The translations under genes and the position numbers were made by a program. The notes under the pieces were generated by a model. It was not told the DNA's origin and did no database searches. It worked only from the letters and a program-made list of their open reading frames with translations. Shown piece by piece: positions 46,179-56,900 of a stretch of 64,000 bases of DNA. How positions within the stretch are numbered: position 1 is the stretch's first letter; each line of letters opens with the position of its first letter. Source of the DNA: Diatrype stigma (Eukaryota > Ascomycota > Sordariomycetes > Xylariales > Diatrypaceae); NCBI GenBank assembly GCA_022225965.2, contig JAKJXP020000095.1:62001-126000 (forward strand), written 5' to 3'.

Positions 46179-49100
46179 CTTGAAAACAGGTGATGAACAG
46201 CGTTATCGGATGGTGTCTGAGGGTAATGGAGAAAGATGGTGGGTTGGAGAGGGGTCATATCACGACTCTTGCCTCGGAGGAGGCCTCTCATTTATACATC
46301 TCCTTCATCATAGGGGGTCGAGGCGCTAGTCAAGGGGCATGTTGCGATATTCGTCAGTATTGTGAATAGCGCCTCTATGGTAAACCTCCGCGATGTGTTG
46401 ACACTTCTTGGAGCGTTCCGGCTTGTGAGAATCCATATTCAACAGCGAGTGCGCAGCCAGGCCGCGGCCACGCCTGGAGATTTCTCCTCGAATGATAGAT
46501 TGAAGCATCGACGATCCCTACTAGAACTAGGTAACAAACGTTCTCAACATAGTAGCAGCAATTCACGAATACGGTTAGTTTAGGACGGCAGCTGCATGAT
46601 GCGGCTACTTGAGCAGATTGCGTTCTTGAAGCAGACCTGCCTACCATGATTTTATACCAACTGATATACCATCATTGGAGGAAACTTATGATCGTCCGCC
46701 CTGAGGCTTGGCACATCGAAATAAGCTATAGCTCATGCGGGGTCTGGGGTCTTACACTCCCGTAGACTAGGCCCCTAGTTAGAACATGTTCATGCCGTGA
46801 TGACAAGCATAACACGATGTGATGCTCTCAAGAACGGCCTCGAAAACTATCTGAACAATATACACATGGAAGGTCACTATTTCTACAGTAGATAGAGCTT
46901 GGGGGTAATGAAGGTTCACGGAGGTGACGGGAGGCAGTCATAGAAGGCATCTTCGCCCGCGAAGGTGTCTCGTCGAAAGTATGGACGGAGCCTGTCCTGC
47001 GGTGGTGGTCTATAACTGCAAGATGCCGTTATGGGTATATAGGATAAGGAAGCTATACCACAATGGACGACGGCAGCAAGATCGCAAAGCGGGTACCTGG
47101 TTGCCAGTGGTTGCATTTGTGATGACCCAGGGCTCTTGGCATGGCAGACTTCCCCTGTATTCGATGAAGTATAGTCACCTTGCCGCTTAATCCTCGAACC
47201 CCAGAATGGAAACGCCTCACTTGAAGTAGATGGGTATAAACATAACACGAATACCTAAGTTGCCTAGCTAAGCAAAAGTCGGCGTCTAGTAATACTACCT
47301 ACTAAGCTATCCCCTTTATTGGTGGATCTTGGCTCAAGGAGATGCGAGAGTCGTGGATTGGGTAGGTATTTACTCTAAATTGCACTTCTCGGATTACTAC
47401 TATTTACCTACATTTTCACACTATCGCCTGGTGCGAACACTTTTACACCCAGAGCTCACCGGAATTAATGGGCAGTACTGTAGTATCGGGGCAATGAATA
47501 CTCCCAAGGCATATTATCCGCCAATGGCAACCCTTGGCGCCCTCCCCAATGCCATGTGCCGCAACAAGAAAGCCACAATGTAGTGCTCGGGCTGTAGCAA
47601 TGGTTTCAATAGGGGAGACGCACTCCCCTGTCAAGGCCGCAGTCTTGGTTAGGGGTCGAATCAATTTGCACTTATGGCGACGTCGCTACGAGTCGACATG
47701 GTGATGGTAGCCCATAGGATGGTTACATTACAGTGAACCATAAGCCTCGGGATTCTTCCTGTATCGTCACAAAAAGGAAAAGGAAGTCTATCCAAATCAG
47801 AATTAACAGCCTCGGCCGCTACTACTTGGTCCGGGAATAATGACTGACTGTCCCTAATTTCGAGTTGAGGAAGGCCAGTGCTCTCCGAAGATGACTATCA
47901 AGTACTCTTGCTCGCTAATATAAGAAGAAGACGGTCAGGTAATATTCCGCAACACTTTTTACAGGCCAGCAGCTTCAATTCGAAGTTTTTTGAGTATCGT
48001 GGTTACGATATGTTGGTATCAAACACTGCAACTGGAAGGAAGTTTGGCAATGTTCTCCTCAAGGGTGATTTTCGGCCAAGTAGACAATGAAACTGATAGA
48101 TTTGTTACTATTAGAGGGGATCTAGCACCAGCAAGGTTAACGATGTACACTCTAAACATATACTACAGGCAATGCAAAGCATATCAATAATATCAACACC
48201 AGTCTAACCTTTGGAAAGAAGACTAGACAAACTTAGCATATGTTGATAGTCAGATCGTCGAAGCCCTATTGTTATATCTTCTGCATCCAGTCTTGATATA
48301 ATAGGTTGTCATAAAGGTAGATATCAAAGATCAAAGTCATAGGTACTATGAAGAGGTCTGAACGGGAGTTAGGCAAGATGGGTATGGGCTTCATCCATTC
48401 TTTTAGTAGTAGATCGAGTTTCGTAGGACCCCAAAAAGTCCGTATTGGAAACCAGTAGCTGTCTTAGACTAGTGCGCTGAGGAACCTTTCCATCTAAAAG
48501 CCAGCCCTCCGTATATACACGCGTAACATTTCATATCGACCCAGGTACTCTGATACGGCGTCACAATGGATTAGTCTCGGAAGTGGTGTCTTGTCTATAT
48601 AAGGATAGCTAGATCTCCAGTCCTAGGAAGCCAGAGAAACTCACCAAACTCGCCAGAATACACTGATTTCTCCCCCAGGCGTCTGTTTCAACTGATAGGT
48701 CATCTCCTGGATTCCCTGAGCATTAGACCAACATACTGGCTAAAAGCTTTCATAGGTGGCTCCTCACTGTTATCATGTCAATTTTTTGACCCTAGATACG
48801 AAGAGCTTGAGCCCCTCCCAACGGAAGTGAGAAAACAAGGGCTGTTCTCGTTCTAGATATGAATATAGCCAATAACTATATACGAGGTAGTGTTTTTGAT
48901 AATTAGAAGATTGGATTTTAGGTGTATAGGACACAACTAATGGCTAATGGTGATAGCTTTTGCTGAAGTATGGCAGCAACATGGTCATGTGAGGCAGTCG
49001 ATATACTTCTATTGACTACAAGAGGTAAATACGTTCATGCCCAAGGGCGTTTTAGACCATGGAGCTTGGAATGACGACATATGGATTCTACGGACTTTGA

Positions 49101-49680
49101 GTGCTCGTCATCAGCAGTTAGTAGGTTGCACTGAAAGCATGCATGGATATTGACGGGCTTGTCTTGGTATGACGGCTGCTTGAGCAAATGCTATGATTAT
49201 GCCCCTCGATAGGATAGGGGTGGTCTATGAGGCTATACGATTCTTACCTAGCCCCATCAGCCCACCGCTGATCAGTACGACAACTAGGTCATAGACCCCA
49301 CAGGCTGGACGTGGTAAGTACGACGATGGGGTCTGCCAAGATAAGGCCGAATCCTTAGAGATCTACTTATAGTGCTGCGCCCTGGTGATTTATATTCATA
49401 GCCACCAATTGTCCTTTAGGTAGCGTGTGGCAAGCGTGCTTACAGCCACAGCCTGGCGGATATCCTGCGATCTGGGAGGGCTGACCTTGACGATCATCGC
49501 CATCAGCCCGTAGGTAGATGAGGTATAAGTATCTCGTAGAACCTGTGTGCGTTTAGCTGTCGACATCTAGGTAGTATCCTTCTACGACCTATAGCACATA
49601 TACTGCAAGAACAGCCTTAGGCAGATACTGCTTGTTGACCATCAAAGTAACGCTATCGTTAAATCCAGCCGACGACGAAA
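46179..49680. other. Gene-poor stretch of 3.5 kb
   Basis: No ORF over about 110 codons and none with gene-like features on either strand. It includes the pectate lyase promoter on the left and the promoter of the wall protein on the right (TATAAG at 49526-49531). Sequence at 47680-49100 is AT-richer with many TATA/ATAG words. No repeat ends or transposase fragments were recognised. Confidence 0.5.
46291..46296 (-). promoter_or_regulatory. TATA-box candidate of the pectate lyase gene
   Basis: TATAAA on the minus strand about 113 bp upstream of the start codon. This is a plausible core promoter position for an inducible secreted enzyme gene. Confidence 0.5.
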
Positions 49681-50199
49681 ATGCAAATGAACCTCAAAGC
49701 TATCGGCATCTTCGCCCTTCTCGGCGGCTTCGCAGCCGCGAAAGGCAGTGGAAGTGGTGGAAGCCGCGGCGGTCATAGAGGGGGCGACGAAGTTGACCAC
49801 GACGGAGGTGACACCGACAGCGGTAGAAGTGGCAGCGGTAGCGGCAGAAATGGCAGCAACAACGGCAGCGGCAGCGGCAGCGACACCAGCACTGTCACTT
49901 CATTAACGGGCACGACCGAGGCGCCTACCACCACTTCCACCACGCCAGAGACATATGTGACCACTACATCGTCGACGGAAACGACCGAGATAGACACCAC
50001 AGCGACCACTACTACTTCAACAACATCAAGTCCGACGACGCTCCTGACTACCTCGGTGACAGAGACGACGGAGACACCTACTACTACCTCCACATCATCA
50101 CAGTCGACAACTTCATCATCGCTTGGTGGCGCGGCGCAAGCTACTCAGATGGCGGGGGGTGCGATTGCAGCCATGGCCCTGGCTGCTTATTTGATCTAG
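49681..50199 (+). CDS. GPI-anchored Ser/Thr-rich cell wall protein
   Basis: Single-exon ORF, 172 aa. An N-terminal signal peptide (MNLKAIGIFALLGGFAAA) is followed by a Gly/Ser-rich segment with short His/Asp patches (about 20-68), then a Thr/Ser-rich domain (about 69-147, for example TSTTPETYVTTTSSTETTE) suited to dense O-mannosylation. The C-terminus is a small-residue site (SSSLGGAAQ) and a hydrophobic tail (GGAIAAMALAAYLI), the pattern of a GPI-anchor signal. Such short proteins are typical structural components of the fungal wall or plasma membrane. Two in-frame ATGs lie close together (49681 and 49687); the second gives a cleaner signal peptide. No catalytic domain. Confidence 0.8.
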   Translation: MQMNLKAIGIFALLGGFAAAKGSGSGGSRGGHRGGDEVDHDGGDTDSGRSGSGSGRNGSNNGSGSGSDTSTVTSLTGTTEAPTTTSTTPETYVTTTSSTETTEIDTTATTTTSTTSSPTTLLTTSVTETTETPTTTSTSSQSTTSSSLGGAAQATQMAGGAIAAMALAAYLI

Positions 50200-50910
50200 C
50201 GAGTGATTGCTTCATACCTCATAGGCACTGGGTGCCTCGGTACTTGGGAATGAGATATCAAAAGCTAAGGAAGGAGACATTGGGTACTACCGGTGTCGAG
50301 ATTTGGCGTTATGATTGTTATTGGAATGATGATGAAGGGGTCGAGGGTTTAATGAATGATACCCATACGGAGTACAAATATAAACATATAAATGACGGTT
50401 GAAGCTGTAGCAAAGCCGTATGTACGAAGTAAACGATTAGGAAAGCAACCCGAGTTCAATTAACGCATATCTCTCTTAAGAAACTATTGATTGAGGGGTA
50501 TCCTTGATAAGGCAGTAATAAGGTGCTTATCTATCGTAGCCTTTGCCTGTCTTGGAACGCTTGAGCGGTACGCTTGAGCTGCCCCAAGCTTTCGAACAGC
50601 GGGCTGGCTAGGCTGTTAGGTAGCTGAACTGCCTAAAGCTTAGCTCTCTCTTCCCCTGGGCTGGGCAAGAACGCGCACATCGCGAGTGCCTGCTCTCCAC
50701 CTAACGTCAAGGTGCCACTGCCAGCCTAGGTAACTAACTACATTACATACTACCTACACTACATACGACAGTACTGGACCAAGCTTGCGATTCCGTAGCC
50801 TCGCCCGCCAACTCTGGTTCATCGTCACTTCGTCACCATTCCCAGAATCTCGATTCAAACCCACATCCAAATCCCACTTCATACGCATTTCCTGGTCCCA
50901 TCCTGCAGCT
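50200..50910. other. Intergenic, proteasome gene upstream region
   Basis: No gene recognised. The end (50780-50910) is C/T-rich leader-like sequence ahead of the proteasome ATG. Confidence 0.55.
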
Positions 50911-52070
50911 ATGGCCGACCGTTACTCGTTCTCTCTGACGACATTCTCCCCCAGGTGAGCCAAGCCGAGAGCTCTTGTTAAGCCATGCCCCGAATGAGTA
51001 TACCTGTTAGCTAATACATTTGGTCGCAGTGGGAAGCTGGTGCAAATCGGTATGTCGCTCGGGCTAGGAATATTGGCTGGCTTTTGGGACCATCCATAGA
51101 CAGCTGGCCTGTTGTCTCTTCCAAGAACCTACGACTAATGAGACTGTCAAACAGAGTATGCCTTGAACGCTGTCAACCAGGGTGTCACAGCCCTTGGTAT
51201 CAAAGGTAAGCAAGCAGTCTATAGCAGCCCAGTCTTCTGGTAGTTGCTTTGCTAACCCTCATATTAGCCACGAACGGCATCGTCCTAGCGACTGAGAAGA
51301 AGTCATCGTCACCACTCACCGACCCCTCGTCCTTGTCCAAAGTCAGCCACATCACGCCCAACATCGGCATGGTCTATGCAGGAATGGGCCCGGATTACAG
51401 AGTACTGGTCGACCGAGCACGGAAGGTCTCGCACACGGGCTACAAGCGCATCTACAACGAGTACCCGCCGACCCGCATATTGGTCCAGGACGTCGCCCGT
51501 GTCATGCAGGAGGCTACGCAGTCCGGCGGTGTCCGCCCGTACGGCGTCAGTCTACTGATCGCGGGCTGGGACGAGGGCATAACGCCCGAAGAGGAGGCCG
51601 CTGAGGCTGCCGCTGGGGAGGACGACGAGGGCGCGAAGAAGCCGTCTGGTAAGACCGGCGGTATTCTCAAGGGCGGCCCTATGTTGTACCAGGTCGATCC
51701 GTCAGGGAGCTACTTCCCCTGGAAGGCTACCGCTATCGGCAAGAGTGCGACAACGGCCAAGACGTTCCTGGAGAAGCGGTACACTGAGGGCCTAGAGCTC
51801 GAGGACGCTATACACATTGCGCTCCTTACGCTGAAAGAGACTATTGAAGGCGAGATGAACGGAGAGACTATCGAGATTGGTGAGTGCCTGATACCCCACC
51901 TCGGCAGGGCTCTGCTTGCATCGTTCATACTGATTACTAACTACGTTGTAGGCATTGTTGGCGCCCCCGCAGATCATCTTTTGGGCGTGGAGGGCGTCCA
52001 CGGTGCGACGGGCCCACGGTTTAGAAAGTTGACTCCTCAAGAGATCGAGGATTACCTTACGAATCTGTAG
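50911..52070 (+). CDS. pre8: 20S proteasome subunit alpha 2, 5 exons
   Basis: Exons 50911-50954, 51030-51049, 51155-51205, 51268-51879 and 51952-52070 join in frame to 281 aa. The proteasome alpha signature [20 protein letters not shown] is at residues 5-24. [39 protein letters not shown] and [11 protein letters not shown] follow, as in alpha 2 (yeast Pre8). It is a ring subunit with no catalytic Thr. The protein is longer than yeast Pre8 (250 aa) because of an acidic, Ala/Glu-rich insertion (about residues 152-182, [18 protein letters not shown]) before the segment ending [10 protein letters not shown]. Exon 2 is only 20 nt. The last intron (51880-51951, 72 nt) has no stop and keeps frame, so retention would add 24 residues. 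Its stop is 96 bp from the converging RCC1 gene. Confidence 0.96.
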
Positions 52071-52166
52071 TCGGGTTGCACTGGTGGGCTTGACGATACT
52101 TGACTTGACTTGTACATTAGAACAGCATAGATGGTCAAGGAGAGCAGGAACGGTCTTATGATGAGA

Positions 52167-53366
52167 TTAGGACGCTTGATGCTTCGTCAATACCAATGAA
52201 CTGCGTGGCCCTGCCTCAACTGCCACTATAGACTGTCCCAACGCGAGCGGTACGGCCACCTTGGTCCAGGATGCTACGTTACTGACCGTCAGGCCCAACT
52301 GCCCATTGTTATTGTCGCCGATCATGTAAACATGCCCATCTTCAGTAAGCACGATGATGTGCGACTCTCCCACCGCACAGTCTGTTATATCGTGTTCCTC
52401 CACTATAACCGGCATGGGACTTCCCGAGATGTCCTCAATCAGGGCGGGCCGCCCTGGATGGCCACCCCAAGCGTATAAATCGTCCCCTTCTGTCAAGGCA
52501 AGCAGAACGTAACCCCCTGCTGCGATCTTCTTGATCTTGCCGGTAGGGAGATCCCGGAGCTCTTGCACGATGCCCGGAGTCTCAGCTGGACTAGCCAGGT
52601 TGAGGGTATTTGGTCAGTATTATGGATATCGTATATCGAAATGAGAAGGCAGGCAGACAGGTAGAGAAATGAACATCATCCATCATCATCTTTCGCCTTA
52701 CCTCGCGTTTGTAGGCTCTCTACCAAGACATGCACAGTACCGCTCGTCACCCCAGGTCATAACGTCGCCTCGTGCCGACAACGCAGCAAAGCCGGTTTCG
52801 TACGCCGCCAACTGGAGGATCCCGTCGGGTACCGCATACGTACAGCTGGCCTCCGCTTCACCTCTCTCGGCAGCCGACAGCGAGGCATACTGGCAGATCA
52901 GCTTCTTCTCCTCATGATATACTACGGGGTGTCCCCGTGTTAGTCGTATCATATGCAAAAGACATTGCGGAGAACTTGATTAAACACATGCCTGCAACCC
53001 TCCCGTTCCCGGCGATTGCTGCAGAGGAGGAAAGAAGCCTGTTTTGAATAGTCTCCGACAGCCCCCCATCAAACCCGGCACGGTGCAACTTGGCACTCGA
53101 ATTTACTATGCAGCATCGATAATCGGTAAGCAAGTGCTTAGGTACCTAACCTTCTGAGTCTGGGTTGGGGAACTTCAAGCCTGCCTACCTAGGGTATAGG
53201 ATAACGAAGCATACGGTCTCCCAATATGATGATCCTTTAGGACAGGACGAAATGAGACGATATCGTCTGGGTTATCCGGGCCATCTGGAGGACTGCTTGA
53301 ACCGTCAAATTCAAGCTGTCTCCAAGCATTGAAGCCGGTTGCATAGAGTTGCATTTCCCGTTCCAT
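52167..53366 (-). CDS. RCC1-repeat protein, 4 exons, probable GC-AG intron
   Basis: Exons 53366-53189, 53105-52992, 52921-52702 and 52590-52167 join in frame to 311 aa. RCC1-type blades are visible: LYATGFNAWRQL at the start, GDVMTWGDERYCACLG, DDLYAWGG, ESHIIVLTEDGHVYMIGDNN and GQLGL. The protein should fold as a partial or complete beta-propeller. It is shorter than nuclear RCC1 and resembles small RCC1-domain proteins such as yeast Ats1; the partner is unknown. Intron 2 (52991-52922) begins GCATGT after CAG and ends GTAG. A GT donor four bases downstream in phase 1 (GTTTAA) would also keep frame but fits the consensus poorly. It converges on the proteasome gene and diverges from dcl2. Confidence 0.83.
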
Positions 53367-53939
53367 CTATCCATGGATTTGATTCCATGCAAGGTTGGGC
53401 ATGTGCTGAGGTTGCGAGGGAAGGACCGATCATCAAACGTCTTAACACACACACAGTATCTGAATTACCTTGACACTGTGCCCAGTCGCACATGCACCCC
53501 CAAATTCACTGCACCTGCACCAACTCGAAAATCACCATTTTCCCTTCTCATCACATCGATCGAGCGCAAACCCTTGAGAGCCGGAACAGCCAGAGAGACC
53601 GCCAATCAGTCTTGGTGCAAACGTGAATAGGGTGATTTCGTGTGTGTCTATTCGTTGAAAATTCTTATCATGGTCGGCCTCGCGCATCTCTGGTTACGCA
53701 AGTCCTACCCTACTACTGCCTACTTACATATACCATCCTACACTCACCCAGCGAATGGAGAGCCTGCCCCCTGAAGTCTAGGACTCGGTGACTCACTCTT
53801 TTTTTCTGCCCAATATGATATAGATATCTATATTATATATAACTCTTACCTTTTCGCTCTTCCACGTCGAGCGCAGCGTTGTTCCTAAATTTGCGAATCC
53901 ATCCTGTTTACTAGTTGTGCTCCACCCTGCATTGGCCCC
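53367..53939. promoter_or_regulatory. Shared divergent upstream region (RCC1 protein / dcl2)
   Basis: 573 bp between opposite start codons. An AT-rich ATATTATATATAACTC at 53830-53845 lies about 100 bp before the dcl2 ATG and may serve as its TATA element. No gene seen. Confidence 0.5.
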
Positions 53940-56900
53940 ATGGAAGACATACACGGAGCCGCAGCCGTGTGGTCGGCCTCGAGCTCCGATTCTGAGGAAG
54001 ATGTCTTCTTCACGCCAGATACTCTATCGGAAGCAGAGGAAGAGTATGTTGATACGAGCCCCATACAGGAGGACGAGGCCCAGGATGGAGAGGTCCAAGA
54101 TGACGCTGCCGTAATCCACGCTCGCGCATATCAAGTTGAGATGTTTGAAGAAAGTCTCAGACGAAATATCATTGTTGCCGTATGCCGAACTCTACCATTG
54201 CCCGTCGTCAGACACACTGACGAACCTTTTGTAGATGGATACGGGCACTGGGAAGACGCAGGTGTGAGTTTCTTCTCTTCGTCTTCTTTGGTAGACATAG
54301 TTCGTACTGGAAAGCGAAATTACAAAGCTCAACGTACATTGAACCTGCTATTATATTGATAGAATGGTATCACTTCGACGATTGTCTATCATATGGGCGC
54401 TTACAAGACGCAGTGCTGTACTTCGAATCAAGGCTGAGCTTGATATGTCACCCCCTGAAAAGGTGAATAGTTCGATATTAGCTTTCCTCGTTCGTTCTAA
54501 CCTCGAACAGCTCATATGGTTTCTTGCACCAACTGTCGCCCTTTGCGTTCAACAACTTGAGGTTCTCAAGGGTCAGATTCGAAACGTCCAGATGAAGCTT
54601 CTCAGTGGCGCTGATAACTGTGACACTTGGTCCGAACCTCGTGTATGGGATGCCTTCCTGAAAAATGTGCGCGTAGTTGTATCAACTCACCAGGTTCTCT
54701 TTGATGCTGTATCACACGCATTTGTACCACTTAGCAGGATCTCACTCCTCATTCTTGACGAAGGTAAGGAGGTTTGATATACGGGTTTCCTTAGTACATG
54801 GGCTTACCTCAATAGCGCATCGTTGTACCGGGAAACACCCCGGGAGCAAGATAATGGCTAGCTATCACCTTGAAAAAAACGCAGGTCACCCAGTTCCGGC
54901 AATTCTCGGGCTTACCGCCACTCCAATCATGAAGTCGAAGCTCAAAGATCTGGAAGTCATCGAGCAGACTTTGGACGCAGTCTGTAGGAGTCCTAGTGTA
55001 CATCGGGAGCAGCTTATCTCTATGGTCAAACGGCCACAGATGATATACAAGCTTTATGCGCCTGAACAGCCATCCAGAACATATACGAAGAGCATGAATA
55101 GCCTCCTGAAAGTTACTGATGAGTGGGATTTCTTCACTGACCCTGAATTTATTCGACTGCGCGCTGAAGGCACAGAACGTAGCCGGGTAGCTCTCCAGAC
55201 GGCGTTCGAGAAGGGAAGCACAAAGACGTCCAGACAAATACAATCACTCTGCCGAAAAGCTATTGTGGTCTGGAAGGAACTGGGCGGATGGGCTGCTGAC
55301 TACTTCATATACACAGCCATTACCCAGTTTCTTGATTCAGTCAACAAAAACGATCTATGGTTCGAAACATGGAATAGCAAAGAAAAGCAATATCTGGCAG
55401 GTATATTGCAGAAGGTCGAAGTAACCGCCACACCGGAAGGAGACACCCTTCAATTATCGGACAAGGTTGAAGCCCTGGTAAGGGAGCTTGTATCTTCATC
55501 GGAAGATACTACTGGGATTGTCTTTGCCTGCCAAACCGCAACAGTTGCAGTATTGGCACATATCTTGTCAATACTGCCTTCCACAAGATCTCGGTTCCGT
55601 GCCGGTTCCATGTTCGGCACAAGCCGAATAAGAACAAGGAAGCGGAGTGTTGGAGAGCTTTATCGTGAAGACGATTACAACCACCTCAAAGAGTTTCAGG
55701 AAGGTAAGCTTAACCTATTGGTAGCCACCGACGTACTGGAGGAAGGAATCGACGTACCGGCTTGCAATATGGTCGTGTGTTTCGATCCACCGACAAACCT
55801 CAAATCCTTCATACAGAGACGTGGAAGAGCCCGTGCGCAAGAGTCGCGGCTTGTCATGATCATGTCCGAAGAGGCAGCAAAAAAGCATATCGAATGGGCC
55901 GAACTCGAGGCGGAGATGAAGAAAAAGTATGAAGATGAAACTAGAGAGATCGAGCATCTAGCCAATCTCGAAGAGGAGAAGACACCCGATATCCCCCCCT
56001 TTCGCATTGCTAAGACTGGAGCGCAACTTGATTTTGATCAGGCCAAATCGCACCTTGAGCATGCCTGCACATGTATCACTTCACGGCAGTATTTTGACCC
56101 AAGACCGTTCTATATCAAGCATGAGACGCAAGTCTCTCAACACGGTCCCCCGATAATCAAGGCGACAGTCGTTCTACCTAATTCTTTTCCACCCCACCTT
56201 CGCCGGTTCGAAGGCGCCCAGTCCTGGGACTCTGAGAAGAACGCAACCAAGGATGCTGCTTTCCAGGCTTTTGTAGCCCTCCACGGAGCTGGTTTGATTG
56301 ACGATCACTTGATGCCTTTGAGGGCAGAACTCGGGGACATAGAGACGAGGGCTGCGCAGGTGGGAGTCAGTGAGCTGTGGAACCCTTGGCCTAAGATTGC
56401 ACGTGCCTGGGATACGGCTACGACAGTTAGCACGCGACAACTATGTCTGGTCGACCACAATGGACAGGCTATGTTGGAAGTTGATGCTAGCTTACCGGGT
56501 GCCTTCCCAAATATCACTGCTTTCAAACTCTACTGGGACCAGACCCATCCGTGGACGATTGAAGTCGGCAAGCTTGCCACTGCGTCTATAAGTGACCTGA
56601 GGCCAGACCAAAGCATGACACTAATCGACTTGGCATATGGGCATCGTTGGGAAGTACGGAACCTGCCCCATGTCCTTCATCTTCAGTCATCACAAGATCT
56701 CCCTTTCCACGAGGCTGTCGGACAGCGGGCTCCTGAAGAGGATATCCTTGACAAGTGTTTCCTTGTTCGGTATAGCAACGGACATAAAATCAACGTTCCC
56801 TTCTACTACGAGTCGTGGCTACTTTCCAGGCCACCCTTAGATACAGTACAAAACAGTATTCCTCCGGAACTGCTCGAGGAACCGGTAGAAGTACCGTGGG

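Noticed and set aside
49206..49320. Inverted repeat GGTCTATGA ... TCATAGACC about 70 bp apart
   Set aside because: Only 9 bp, no target duplication or related copies in the window; expected by chance in 64 kb.
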